Of a stretch of 64,000 bases of DNA, positions 12,393 through 26,800 are shown in pieces. The DNA is from Carposina sasakii (lineage: Eukaryota > Arthropoda > Insecta > Lepidoptera > Carposinidae): the NCBI GenBank assembly GCA_014607495.2, contig CP053168.1:372001-436000 (forward strand). Direction: 5' to 3'. Position 1 is the stretch's first letter; every line of letters starts with the position of its first letter. The translations under genes and the position numbers were made by a program. The notes under the pieces are model-generated. The model saw nothing but the letters and a program-made list of their open reading frames with translations, ran no database searches and was not told the DNA's origin.

Positions 12393-14404
12393 GGTTCATA
12401 GGCAGATTGCGTTTTGTTGAATAACAAACATCGTGATATCTCACGTGAGAACAGTTATTTTTTACGTTAAACTAGTGTTATCCTAACACAATGCCGATGT
12501 TTTCCATTCCGCTGGAGGTGTGTGGACTGTATAATAAATGAGAGGTCTCAATCTCCAGTGGCCGAATTAGGGACATCACGAATACTACTAAATTCTAAGT
12601 GCGATTCACTGTTTGTAGGGAAACAACGCTTTAAATTCAGTGTAATGTTCTCTGTGTCCCGATTCTGACGTCTCTCGACATTATCTCCAAACTCCACATA
12701 AATGATCATAAAAATATCAGAAAATACCTGATAACTGTCACAGTGGTGGTCATGGCGGTCTCTAAATTATAACAGATCCTTGATGTACCAGGTTCGTGGA
12801 TGTTTTGCTGATTCTGATTACGGACATGATGCTTGCTAAACACCATTGTTTGAGCTTATATATTCATATTGCGATATTATTTCTAGTAATAGATGCACGC
12901 GAAAATTTTAGCTAATTTACTTACCATTTATGGCCGAATATTGATCAAGTAATATAGGTAGATATAGCATCATATTTGTCCTCCAGAGAGGCGTCTTTGA
13001 AATAATTGGCCCTTACACAATTTAATCTACGTGTTTTTACAAATAGTAAAGATAGTTGGAGACGTTCGTATTACTCGTACGTAATCTCACAAGAATTTTG
13101 TCATTTCAATTAAAAAATTCATCCTTTTTTGTGTCGCATTTCTTAGCTTTTGCATGATCCGTAAGCAGCCTATTGAAGTTCTCATTGCTAACAGTAGGTG
13201 CCTGTGATTATAACCATAAATCGTCAGATTCGAGGGTGAGTGGAGGGTGTAGGGGGACGAATAGAACATTATTTACAGATTTGCTCTTCGGAATAGTAAC
13301 GCCTGATATAATCAAAATGATAAGTAAAAAGTGTCAATGCTCATTCCACCATAACCCTGACTTTCATCAGTAACATATATACGGGCACGTAACAGAAATG
13401 TGGTAAACAAGTCATGATATGTCAGTTATGATTGAAAAGGTTAATAGGCGTAAGATAATAGGCGTAGGTACGCCCTTTATGTGGCGGTCACGCTTTTTTA
13501 CTATTATTTCTCGTGTAGGTGCACACATGAAAATTTGGTAAGATATTAATCGTAATTCCTCTGGGGAGGAAGACCAACCTACTGCGCGCCGGCAGACGGT
13601 CCAACATAGCCTTAGCCATCGCACGCGCATCTTAAGATTAACTTCAATAGCTTACTGTCCGGAATATTGTCACCCGAAACGACTGAAATATACCAGCATT
13701 TCTTTGTATAGAGTCCATATTTATTAACGTCCCCATTAGGAGCCTTCGCATTCACCCTTTAGGCCATCAAATACATACATCATCATCATCAGTTTATTGC
13801 AGTCCACTGCTGGACGTAGGCCCCCCTAGAGCACGCCCCAAGGCTTGATCTCCCGGTTTTGCCGTCCAGTTACCAGTCGCCCTCTTCAAGTCATCGGTCC
13901 ATCACATTCACACATAATAAAACCAAGCTGAATACTTTTACTTGGAGTATTTACAGTGTTATTTTTGAGTCCACCTTTACTTGAGGGAAGTGATAGTACT
14001 TAAATAAATATATAGATAGATACAATTTTTGACGTGAAACGTCTTTAAAATCGCGCCGACACATACGGGTACCAGGTTTAAAAACTGGACCGTAACGAAA
14101 AGGTCTATATCATCGTACCTTAATAATTAAAAAACTATTGGTCTTAGAAACAAAAATGTGGTGTAAATATTTCACTTATATAGTCAGCTCGCTGTTATGA
14201 CATTGAGTTCGTGTCGGGGTCAAGCGGGGGGGCGGGGGAGGGATACTGCGATAACTGTGCGAAACCGGCGCTCACGCTTGTTTCTATTCAGTGTAACTCG
14301 TGACTCCGACTTTATAGCGTGGTGATTCTTTCGTGTGTTTGTCAAGTTTATTTGAACCGATTGATTTATACAAAAATAAGTGTAATTTGGACAGTATTTA
14401 TATC

Positions 14405-14610
14405 TATACTAATATTATAAAGCTGAAGAGTTTGTTTGTTTGTTTGTTTGAACGCGCTAATCTCAGGAACTACTGGTCTGATTTGAAAAATTCTTTCAGT
14501 GTTAGATAGCCCATTTACCAAGGAAGGCTACAGTCTATACAACAACCTGCCCGGCTTCGCACGGGTACAACGCCCCCTCACGCGGACGAAGTCGTGGGCG
14601 GCTGCTATTT
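14405..14610 (+). mobile_element. Lep1-like Helitron, close twin of 26563-26768
   Basis: Carries TTTGTTTGTTTGTTTGAACG, CTTTCAGTGTTAGATAGCCC and GACGAAGTCGTGGGCGGCTG. The copy at 26563-26768 is the reverse complement with almost no differences over 200 bp, so both moved recently from one source. Confidence 0.85.
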
Positions 14611-14944
14611 AAAATAACCAGAAAGTGACAATAAATATATAAACATTTGCTATGTATTTTATGTTTCTATTACGTACCTGTTCTTTTTTTATTAAAATAC
14701 TTAAAACAGCGTCCATCTTGTTTTCATTTCAATCTTTTACTTTAAAAGCGATTCGCTAACATAGACGTTTCACGTTAAAACCAACGGCCGTGTGCCCCGA
14801 CACAGCCCCACCCGCTTTTTTATTGTAAGTGAGTACAACAAAATACGTGTACAAGGGCGAGCTTAATGCTTTGCTTTTTACTATTTATGTCTTTGGCATT
14901 AGGACTATCCTCATCCATCAGTGACTATCCTAAGACTTTTAACC

Positions 14945-15225
14945 ATGAAGAAGAAATAAAAGAGGAGCAACGGCTAAGTATATTTTCATACAATAATAGT
15001 GTGCCGCTGAGCGGGGGTGAAGTATGGGACGAGGGGAGCATCCTAACACTGTACGAGTAGCCCTGCCCATTTACATAGAAACCACCTTGTAGTGACTAGC
15101 CAAACTACTTGCATAAGCGTGTGGTTATAGCTACTGCGTTACACACACTGGCCCTGAAGCTCCGCCCCTATCATGACGCCATGGCCTCACGATTGCCACA
15201 CGACTCGGTTCATAGTCCCACCGTT
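14945..15225 (+). repeat. Dispersed repeat, intact counterpart of 58484-59140
   Basis: Contiguous copy without the SINE; shows the uninterrupted order of blocks and dates the SINE as the younger insertion. Confidence 0.8.
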
Positions 15226-16389
15226 AACTAACAAGTGCAAATATATTCTTATCCTATCCTACTAACCTATATTATTGGTGCAAACATTGACATTATGATG
15301 AATATCGAAGTTTGTTTTCGAGTCATGGATGTTTCTATACATACCTATGTATTTATACCGTTGTTTAGAGATAAAGTAAAGTGTAGTGAAGAGAGAATGG
15401 CTAGTTGTTACGGCTTTTTGCAAAAACTATAGAACGGATTTTGTTGAATATGATTAGCCCATCCATCAGAATAACATAGGCCTTATACCCACTTATACAA
15501 TGTGTAGGGACACAAAAAGTTATCAATATATCGGGCAACTATTTCATAAGTCTAGACTAGACATATGTAATGAAATTTCAGAATTCCCTTGTATTTGCTC
15601 CGCCGAGGCTGCGCAATTGAATCCGGTCCCGCGGGACGGTGGGACGGCGGGACGCGGGATGATTGGAAACGTGGCTCGTTAATACGTAATGCAGCTGCCG
15701 GTGTCAACGTAAGATATGGATTGGTATGATATGTTATATATCCGACTGGATTTTTAATGATAAAACTTCAGAAACGAATAATCTTTAGTTTAAGAAACAT
15801 GTGTCTTAAAATACCTTACTTACCGCTGATTTCAATACTAGAGACACAGAGGAATAAGATCTTATACCTCTATGGTCATGGACACCTTTGGGCAGCAGTA
15901 GCTGTGTTATCACAAATGAATTTAAACATCGTTTAAGGTAAACATTGTCTAAATTTGACCTATATTTCACACATACCTATAGTTGTCTAGTCATTTTAAA
16001 TAGTGTCTAACTTAAGACGCGGTTTCGTGATAGGTAACATATTTGTTTGCCACGCGGTCAAATCAAATCAAAATATAGCTCTTAGCTAATCTAAGCTTTT
16101 TAAGTAAGTTGAAGCAAATTTTAGTTCTTTTTAGTACTGACCTAACTTTGTCGTAACGTAATATTACTTGTCTAAGTCCTCGGAGAATTATTCTATTATT
16201 ATTCTAGTACCTATTACAATCACGTGGTCAAATATTTGCCTATGGAATGAAATTACTTTAATTTTTTTTCCTGTCCTTCCACTCCTTTATATTCTGTTCT
16301 GGTGTATTTTGTACACGTCAAAATTGAATTGCATCCATCTCCTGGGAATTTCGGGGTGATTGGAAAATATGTCCATTGAAAAAAAAGAT

Positions 16390-17790
16390 ACAAAACCATA
16401 ATGTTTATTTCAAGAATCAACATTTATATTAATAATCTTATTTACTTAAGTATTTTAATGCTGTTTATAATTTTTCATAATAGTAACATTATTTAGTATT
16501 TATGTACAACTTTGGTCTAATAAAATATAGTTTATATTAATGAGTCGCAACATAAACGCATTTAAACTAATAAAATTATATTATCTAACATAGAAAATTG
16601 CTTGACATTTATGGAATAGTAAGAAATGCTCCAGCTTTTGAGATTCTTTTTTTTAAATACTGATTTGCTTATACATGGTAGAAAATCGATGTTGTACACT
16701 TGTAAAAAAACTCTTCAGTTGCTATGAAAAAAAAAGAAAGATCTCAAATAACGATCCGTCAAGAAATAAGATATACCTAAACTTTCTACGATTAAAAATC
16801 TCTTTGAAAAACTATTAAATTTGAACTATGTTGAAATAATTAACAAAATATATATTACCATAATCATCGTCTATGACGAAACCTTGCATTCTAGCAATAC
16901 CTAGCTAAAGTACGGACGCGGACTACAAAGAATACCGTACAATGACCCCTAAATACATATTTGTCTTTGGAGTATAGATGTGACGAAGTCTGCCGCGGCA
17001 AGGTCAATCACGAGCGTGACAGAAACACATTTTATGTACAAGTGAGGGATCATTGAACAAAATCTTCCGTTATTCGCGTCCGAACTTTAGATATTGAACA
17101 AATTCGACTATTATTATTATGTACAAGATTTTATAATTTAATTTATAAAATGGACAGCATATCTTAGTTTATGATATGGAAGTTTTTATTAACATTATTT
17201 TACTTAGTCTTAAAGCTTAAAATTGGCAAACTTCGAAATGTACAATACTTAACACATTAAATTCGCACACCTAGATATAATAGCAGTATTACGCAAAAAA
17301 CACTATTTTTACAAAACAACGAAAATTTGATAAACTTTTTCTTCCATGTAAGGTCACATAGCCTACTGAAGGATAAAGTTGATGATGTTGATCTTGAACA
17401 ACTTTCAAAGAAAGACATGCTGCCTTTGTCGCAACTTTGTCGGTTAGACAGATAAGCTATCTGATCATTGGAAAAATTCGCCCTTGAAGAAGGAATGGAT
17501 GACAAATAACACGTAATGTTATATAAACACGTATTCGTATAATAAGGCCCACTTGCAGCAAATGCATTAATCTAGATACAAGTTAAACCGAGAATTAGCA
17601 CACAAGACAGCTTTTTCTGTTTATTTAAATTAAAGCAAGACAGTATGTCTGAAAACTAGATTTAGCATTTGCTTTAAGTGGCCCTAAAAAGGATTACTAA
17701 AAAACGATTACATTTAATGCTCTCCTTCAGGCGTGCGACTTTCAATTTAACACTAAATATTTACAATACACAGACATCGTACTCCTCTTG
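16390..17790 (-). other. Probable 3' untranslated region of the sidestep-like gene
   Basis: AT-rich sequence with no supported gene follows the stop codon on the minus strand. Possible AATAAA signals on that strand lie at 17185-17190 and 16404-16409, the latter about 15-20 bases ahead of an A/T-rich end. The true poly(A) site cannot be chosen from sequence alone. A small inverted-repeat element (16911-17092) sits inside it. Confidence 0.4.
16911..17092. mobile_element. Small inverted-repeat element in the 3' UTR
   Basis: CTAAAGTACGGACGCGGA at the left and CGCGTCCGAACTTTAG at the right are inverted copies. A related end is at 11535-11560. 180 bp; no coding capacity. Confidence 0.7.
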
Positions 17791-17805
17791 CTATCTTTGT
17801 GGCAT
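17791..17805 (-). CDS. Sidestep-like terminal coding exon (MPQR-stop)
   Basis: A very strong acceptor (TGTTTTTTCTTTCAG) is followed in phase 0 by four codons (M, P, Q, R) and TAG, giving a C-terminus ...SDEEMMPQR. The tiny coding part makes this the least certain exon; an alternative last exon further downstream is possible (see the findings). Confidence 0.6.
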   Translation of the reverse strand: MPQR

Positions 17806-20800
17806 CTGAAAGAAAAAACAGATGAGACCAAGATATTATTTTATCGATTTACGTAGTTCGATAGGATAGCGGCACCGCCACACAGCGGCCGTAACACATT
17901 GGTGAAATGACGTCACTAGAACGTTGTCTATCTAATAAAACTATATTCCTAAAGAACGGTAATTAATTATTATTATATTACATAGAAAACACTCCAGGGA
18001 TGTCCCTTACAGCAATACAGCCGCCAAATGACGGCAACGTAATCCTAGGTAACTTTACGCTATCGTTGCGCAATATGCAATCACTATGAGATCTGCCAAT
18101 ATGACGATTACCTAAGTTACGAACTGTCAAAAAATTCAAGGTTACCTTACCTATTGATTTAATCTGGAGCAAAATTATTTCAGTAAATTACCTGCGTATG
18201 TTCCGCGAAAAATATTTGTCGGACAAATTATGGAAATCGCCTTTTATTTTACGGCGAACTCAGAGCGGAAGTGAATTAATTACGTTTACGTACAACTTTT
18301 ACAAAAAACACCAACTTGGTGAGAGGTGGGACAAAGTTTTTACTTTCCTTGAAAAATACAGGGTGTAACAGAAAGGGTATGTTAAGCGAAAAGCTGTATA
18401 AATAGCCCACTATAGAGAACCTATTTCTAAAATTTGAAACACGAAATCACATTTTTATTTTTCAAGATTCTATGAAAATTCCTGGGATATTTAAAAATTC
18501 TCCATACTATCGGGAAAAATAAACATGTGATTTCAGATCTCAAATTTTGTGGATATGTTCTTTATAGTGGGCTATTTACACAGCTTTTCGCTTAACATAC
18601 CCTTTTTGTTACACCCTGTATATTACGAATACGATTTACTCAGCTTTTTCACATTGTAGACCAGATGGCCGAATTATCTTCCTCTAAAACTCATAATTAT
18701 TAATTAAAATGCTTATCCGTTTTGTAATGCGGCGTATTCTATGTATAATACGCCTTCGACATATAATTATTGTCAATCAGTTAAATAGAGTAAATGGAAC
18801 GAAATTAATGAAACTTTCTGAGTGCAGTGAAGCAATTAGGTAACTCTTACCATTTCCTCGTCACTAGGGGCCGTGGTGTACACCTGAGGATCCTTGCTGA
18901 CCTCCCTGATGGTGTATCCCTTACTGTCGGTAGACTCCAACACCACTCTTGGTGGTTCTGTATCTATAAACATAGGGAAAGATTAGACGACCTACGAGGT
19001 TTTATTGGAAAATCATCCCGCCCGAATTTAAAGCGCGCGGTATTAGTTGGCCAATACATTGATTTTATTATGTTTAATGTATGAGAAATGTTTTGTTTTA
19101 CTAGTAGGTACATACATACATACGTATATACCTACACATAGCTGTAAGCAGTTCAAGCCAATTGAACTGCAGGATCATATATCCCGTTTAGTATAGAAGG
19201 GTTAGATGGAAAAGATCAGTGACAAGTTGTCAGCTCAAAACTTAAGAGCACGACCCTGAGTTCCTTAGTGGACTCTCAAAGTATGCAATGAAGGAGATAC
19301 ATTGGATTCTAGTGAAGCCCCGCATCATCACAGGAAATTATACTGATGATGATGATCTCCGGCCGTATTTCGGCCAAGGCGACCAATCTCTACGGAGATT
19401 GGCCAGGTACGCAGGAGATATTATAGTGCACAAGCGTGTGCGCAAACACAGATGCACTCTTTATTCCCTCACTCTCATAGTCCGATGGGACGGAAAGGCG
19501 ACACGACCGGTGAGAGATCAGGCATAGGACCATCGTTTTACGTTCTTTCCGAGGCACGAGCTAAGTGACAATTTTGCAACATTAAAATGTGTACATGAAA
19601 TAAATTAATTGGTACAGGCCCGTGACTGGGATCGAACTTACGCCTCCCGCTTGGAAGCTGCACGTCTTAACCACTGGGCTATCACCGCTTACTTATACTA
19701 CACAATATACAAACTGTAGTTATTAGAAATCAATAATGAAAAGTAATCAGAGCCTATTCCGCCATCACTAGCTAATCCATTCATACGAGACATGCCTTTA
19801 CCGACAGGTGGATACGAAAATTGCTTTTTGCGGTTCTAAGCACATTGTTGATGACGTGTAGCAGATGTGTGAAGGAGTTGTGATTAGATAATAATGTAAT
19901 TATATAACAGAAAATTGTGACAGAATACTGCCCACTGTAAAAGTTTTATTTTATTTTTTGCTGTTTCTGTCTCAAATGAAGCTTTAATTAATTCAAGATG
20001 ATAATATTTGTTGCGCCACGAACGAGAGACTAGCGTTACAGCGAATTCTTGCAACGATCTTTTGTTTAGTGATGATTAATTTTTTGCGAGATTTTGCTTA
20101 TTATACAGGGTGTTTGTGACAGTCAGGCAAATACTGAGATGCTGAACAAGTACCATAGTTTTGAGTTATACGACAGTGTTATTACTCGCAGGAAATGAAT
20201 TTTTGATTTGATTATACGCAATGTTTATTTTCCGCGCCAATTGTATCGGGCGATCCTGTGACTAGTTAAATAGGCTTATTGGGTATTTTGTGATACATTG
20301 CTGTTTTTTGGATCACTTGTGACTCTCCTTTGGGGTTGACCAGTTAATTGAACTTTTTTGAAAGCAACTTTTTTTTTTAAAGACATCCAAACGTTAAAAT
20401 TTTATTTTTAGGTCATTATTGAAGGCCTAATTAAACTAACCACACTAATTTTTTCCTGAAAAAATAAAAAAAGTCGGAAAATTTTAGAATTTTCCTGCAA
20501 AAATGTTCACTGGTTTTCATCTCAGAATCATGGTCTGAAGTCACCATATCAATATTTGCCTGGCTGTCACAAACACCCTGTATATTTGTATATCTACCTA
20601 TGTATAAGTTATTATGTTGTTATAATAAAAAAATGTTTGCCTTTAAAGGCATTTTTTTTTGTAACAACATAATATTTTATCTTGCTTTGTAAAAGGTAGC
20701 GCGCAGTATCGTTTACTCGTACTCACTGCCTATCATGTGAAGCTTCTGTCTATTCTGAGGAGTTAGTAAATAAGGGTGTCTGTTTATATTGTCTTTAGAT

Positions 20801-23800
20801 CTCCTCCTTGCTTCTACTTCATGATTAATGCGTTGTGTTTCATGGCTCATAATTTGCATTCCGAAATGAAAGGTTTTTAGTGGATGTAGCTATGTACTAT
20901 TTTGTTCATTAATCGTAAATTATGTCAAGGACGAGTGAATGTATTAAATTAACTTAAAAAATGGAGAAGGTAGAAGAGATAGGATTTAATACAGCTAGGT
21001 ATGCTTTATTAGTCAGTTTTCTTAACAAACAAGTAATTATATTATTGTAAGCAAGTTGAGATGTGTAGTTTCGTAGATGTGTGTTAATGTTACTCTGAAT
21101 GAGCCATATACAGGGTGTGGGTGACAGCCAGGAAAATACTAAAATGCTGAACAAGTACCATTGTGTTGAGATATACGACAGTGTTATAACTCGCAGGAAA
21201 TGTAAGTATTTTTGATTATCAGTAATCTTTGCTCTCCGCGCCAATTGTATCTGGCGATCCTGAGACTAATTAAATGGGCTTATTGGTTATTGTGTGACAC
21301 ATTGCTGTTTATTGGATCACTTGTGACAGTTGTGACTCTCCATTTGGGTAGATCAGTTATTTAAATTTTTTTGAGGGCAACTTTTTTTTTTAAAATCGTG
21401 TTTTGGTAATTTTTTAATTTTTATTTATTTTAAACAATAGTTTCCAGAAAAATATGAAAAAAATGACGGAAAATTTTGGAATTTTACTTTGGAATTTTGG
21501 ATACTAACCTGGCTTAGGATTCAGTATATCAGGTTTGGCATCATGCTTCTCCGCAGGGTACGCTATAAGGTAGCGTCTTCCTTGAGAGTCTATCTGCACC
21601 ACGCTCTGCGAAGGTCGCTTACTGCTTGTTGTCGTGTTTGAGCGCCTGGACAAAAGTGTACAGCAATGTTACTTACATACATAATTTGTGGTTCCGAAAT
21701 AAGGTAGTCAGAACTGCAATATTATAGTATAGGTAGGAGATTCCACTGTTACGTTTGGCATATCGGGGTCAGGATGTCAATATTACTTGAATGAAGAGAT
21801 ATAGGTAAATAGCTAGAATAGAATAGAATAGATTTTTATTTGAAAATTACACATACACGGACAGAAGTAACATAGAAAAGGACAATAGAAATAGGGTAGA
21901 AATACAGATCAAAAGAAGTACCTAAGTAGACAGGTAGAAGTAACATGAAACGAAGAACAGTAAGTAGAACTGTGTGCCCTATTTGGAGCCCGTCAGTCCC
22001 GTGTACGTGCAACCGTCAAACGGGTCCCTTTTCAGCTGGATGCTGCTAAGACAAGATAGGCGTGCCTACCTTGCAAGCAGCGCTGGCTACCTAGTCGTTT
22101 CGTGGGCTAAGAAAAATATTAAGGTAGGTTTGTCTGTAACATACTTACATTTTATTCCTAGTAATAAGTACAATTATTAGCTAATCCATTGCTAAAAATG
22201 TTGATCCTCATCATCACCAGCCTATTGTTGTCCACTGCTGGACGTAGACCCCCAGGGCACGCCACAAGACTGCCATGGGGGGTATTTGTCCATAGTCACC
22301 ACGATGGGCAGGCGGGTTAATTACCGCAGTTTGTATTTTAGACTATGTTGTCAACTCGGGAGGCGCTGCTGCCCACCTCTCGGAAACCCTTAATCGCCTC
22401 GTACGATACCCACGGTCAGACATGGGGTGGTACGAATTCTACTCTGCCGGCACCACGCGACCAAAAATATTGATATTATGGTGAAATTCGAAGCTCGAGT
22501 CATGAGTTTTATTAAAATTTTCGAGAAATGATTCGACCACAAGCGCTTGGATAGTAATACAGTGTTAGGAAAGTTACGTACCTTCGTAAAGCGAGTACAA
22601 CGACTGCAACAGCAGCTATGAACACAGCAGCGAGCGCAGAGAGCGCGGCTGCCGCTGGGAACTTGCTTACTGCGCGAATACTGCTCTCTGTATTAGATAT
22701 AACAATACCTTATTACTACGTTAGACACATAAGAAAATTAAACATATAGACTAGCATTGGAAAGAACAATTCTAGATTTATACGTCAATAGAAACAATAA
22801 ATAAATAATAATAAATATGCACATACTTCACAACAACCATGACTAGGAAAGAAACATCGATATTCATCATGTCAATGTTTGCACAAACCGGAATTCGAAC
22901 CCAGATCTTTCCAATGGCCCTAGAAACCAGGATAATATAACTTACCAGCACTCTTCGCTGCATCTCTCAACACGAGAGCTGCAAGCGGCAACGGCTCAGC
23001 GCTGCCCTTGCTGTTTCGAGCAGTAACCACCAGAGACTCGCGATCGCTCAGCGATTCAAGCGCTGACCATGATATGTTCAGCCAGACTATTACGTCTAAA
23101 AAAGAGAGAAAGAAATGTACCTATATGATTTATGTATTATATTATAGATATTTACCCCAAGCGCGCGCTGGCGGCCAAGCAGCATCGGCCAGGCCGCGGC
23201 GGCCACTGAGATCAACGACATGTCAAGAGGTCAAGTGCGGGCACTGACATCGCATAAATTTCGGTGAAATCGGTGGCCGTCGCGGCCTGACCGCTGCAGC
23301 TTGGCCGCCAGTGCGCACTTGGGCTTAAGTATATAACAGAAGAGGTCTGTAAATACCAATTAAAGTTGACTTTTGACCAAGAAGACTGTGATAGACACTA
23401 ATGAAGAAACAATAAAGATTCTCACCAAGGAAACCAGCAGTGCTATTGGCCAGCACCCTAGGCGTGTCCCCCACGGCATCCAAGGTGAAGTGTTGCGTCA
23501 GCCCGCCGTCGTAGCCGGCTATACACCGCACGGAGAGGTATGCCTCGTTGTTCTTTAGGACACGGGCAGCCGTGCAGTTTCTGGGTGGTGATGGTCGAGC
23601 TAGGGAAAGAAAATTACCGTGCTACTAATAAACCGCTAAAAAAAATTATATCCTCGTTATACATGACTTTTGACAGCAAAATACATGGAATATCTGTCAA
23701 ATTAAACTGAGTATAGCTTATACCTAGTATAAAGCTTTTTATTAGTAAGGCCCTTAGTGTTTTAATACCCAGTTAATTTAAAAAAATATATATTTGGCAC

Positions 23801-26800
23801 AGATTACATTTTTTTAATGAATAAAAATAAAATAATGTAACAGGGTGTTGGACTAAAATTTAATCCTAGCAGAATCCACTGCAAAACAATTCTGATACAT
23901 TAACCAATCCTAAATCTTACATAAGCTTATAATCTAATACTTACATAAACTTATAAACCTAAAAAACAATAATAATTAAATTAACAATAAACAGTCATAC
24001 TGAGAAAAAAATAATTGAATACAAAATATTAATCATCGTTTCATCTTTAAACATTGTGCTGAGGGATTCAGCTTTGTTTGCCGAGATTTGGCTAGTGTAT
24101 AGCTATCGGGATGAAAAATAACGTTGCCAATATGTAATTTAGAAAAGAGATGGTAAAATTCGTCATCCGAGTAATTGACCCGGTAGCTTAGTGGTTAGAG
24201 CGGCTGGCACGGTTTGCAGTGGTCGTGGGTTCGATTCCCACGCGGGTGAAGAATTTTTACAATTTCTTTATTAATAATTTTATAAAATATTAATTAATAA
24301 AACGCAAAGACGACTGACGTACCTACGAGTATCAACCAATGCACAGCTAAGCTAGAACCATAGAACTGCAGGATCATAAGGAGATCCCGCAGCCACGTTT
24401 ACCACAGCGGGGACAGATGTAAACGATCAGTGACAAGTTGCTAGCTTGTCGCTTGAGAGAATGCCCGAGTTCCTTGGAACTTAGGTGTTTTTTTTAAAAA
24501 TAAATTAACAGGCTTACGCTCGGCCACAACGCGCCTGATGGTAAGCACCGTTGCAGACCTTGAAGACCGCAAGATTATAGTTCACAAGAAATAAAAATGT
24601 CCGAAAAAGAAATCTCCAGGGCATACACGTGTCGTTCATTTATTAAGGTTGGAAAGTGTGTTAAAGAATGACCTACCTTTCACCTTTACAGGCAATACAG
24701 TGCCCACACGAATCCGCAAACAACAAAGTAAACCAATAAAAAGTTCCTCGCAAATAGCTCTTTACCCCAAGATCTTGTACAGGGTATATATGACAGCGTA
24801 TACTGAAATTTTCAGTTATATAATTTACTGATAGGTTGTATAATTTATCTATGTATTTATATCGTAGTCAACAATAAACTTACTAATACCTTAGGACCCA
24901 AAGTTAACCTCAGCTGCCAGTGGTGCACCCTGCTATTGAACGGACGAGGCTCTGGCGCTGATGCCTTGCTCACACGTACCGAGTAAACGGGCGAGACAGT
25001 AAAGTGATTATCGGCCGAGACAGTGACGTGGGCGAGTAGCTCACTCAGTCTAGTAAATAGAACAGGGTCCAAATTACTGTCTTGCCACTCTGGCCGGCCG
25101 AGCACTCGCCAAAGCATTCAGACGAACCGAGCACTCGGCCGAGTTCACTGTCTCGCCCGTTTACTCGGTACGTGTGATCAAGGAATTAACGTTTCTAATA
25201 CCTTTTTAGAATGACTCGTAAACGTTTCCCATTGGATTTGTTACCGGTAGCTAGATTGTTGTATTTGTGCCTAAAAAGTCGGCGGTAGGCTCACCCCTCA
25301 TCACGTGGGACTTAATAGGTGGTGAAAAGTGGGTGTGCAATTTACACAGTTCTATTAGGTGTAGGTAAATGGACGTGACTATGTATGTATATATGTTTAC
25401 AACCTGCAACAACAGACCTTACGCTTAAAAGAGTTCGAGCCTAATATAATAACTTTAAAGCGTAAATTGCCGGAATAATTTCAAAAAGATCTGTGATTTA
25501 GCTTAAAAATAATGCAAAAACGGGTTAAAAAACGTAGCCGGTAAAGTTTAAAAACCAAATGTGTAAGGACGTGGAGTTTGCCGGAAGTTTTCTCGTTAAG
25601 CCTGCCATGTAAGTCCATGGAGGAAGAACATAGCAGAGATGCGATATAGGACAACTGATTTGCGTAGAGTTCGTTTTAAGAATAACTTCTATGCTTGATT
25701 TCGGAACCTATTGTATGCAGTTACATAGATAATATGTATAGTCATTGACATAGTAACTAGCGCCATCATTCAGAGCAACTATTTGCTGAAACGCAGTCTA
25801 ATTGCTAATGACCTCGCCTGCCGTGCCATAAGTCCTAGGTTCGTGTCCCCGTAGGTGTAAATATTGATGTGATGAATATATTTGTTTTTAAGTCATGAAT
25901 ATTTTATATAATTTTTACCTTAGTATATACCTTTTACCGATTTTACCGCGAGACTAGGTGTTATGAAGTGTGTGAAAATTTATTTATTTCACAAGGCATT
26001 TGTATAGACATCGTTTTTGTCTACTTTGTGGATACAATACGAATATTTTCCAATGGATTCGTTGCCGGCATTATAAGCTAACATAGCTTACACTTGCCTA
26101 ATAATAATTTACTCATTGGGTACATTACTTAACTAATATTTTAATCGTTGGTTGGCCACCTCCTTTTTGCCCTTCGTTTATGCTATAGACATGTAAGTTC
26201 GCTCGTATTTCTTATACGTTACTAGCCTCGGTTACGCCGATTCCTTAATTACTAAAGTTTAGTTTATTATTATTATTCGTCACTGGGTGAATTTGGAATT
26301 TTATGAAGCATTTTATGAAACGTACTGTTAGATTTTCCATTGATTTTCACTCTCGCTTGCGCCTAAGCAAGAAGAAATACGTTCGTAATTAGGTACGTAT
26401 AATACTTTTGAATTTTGCGGTAGTTCAATGTTTCTATGGTTTCCATCCAGCGACTTTCATTCAACGTAATATAACTTCTTAGAAAGTAGTTAACGTTCGT
26501 TACTTCGTCAACCGTGTAAGTTGCCAAAATATATTCTCACCGCTCGATGTAATATTATAGTAAACTAGCAGCCGCCCACGACTTCGTCCGCGTGAGGGGG
26601 CGTTGTACCCGTGCGAAGCCGGGCAGGTTGTTGTATAGACTGTAGCCTTCCTTGGTAAATGGGCTATCTAACACTGAAAGAATTTTTCAAATCAGACCAG
26701 TAGTTCCTGAGATTAGCGCGTTCAAACAAACAAACAAACTCTTCAGCTTTATAATATTAAGTATAGATATAGTATAGATGTGACAATTTGAAAGATGATT

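Noticed and set aside
14010..14820. One large transposon with ACGTGAAACGTCT / AGACGTTTCACGT ends
   Set aside because: The paired motifs are not in nested inverted order (the second pair is out of sequence), so the limits cannot be defended; only the Helitron inside it is annotated.
17978..18172. Extra exon between sidestep-like exons 14 and 15
   Set aside because: Splice signals are poor and adding it would break the phase 0 join.
24178..24247. Functional tRNA gene
   Set aside because: The T arm is perfect but the anticodon and acceptor stems pair poorly, and the same module occurs in dispersed repeats at 33754 and 36974.
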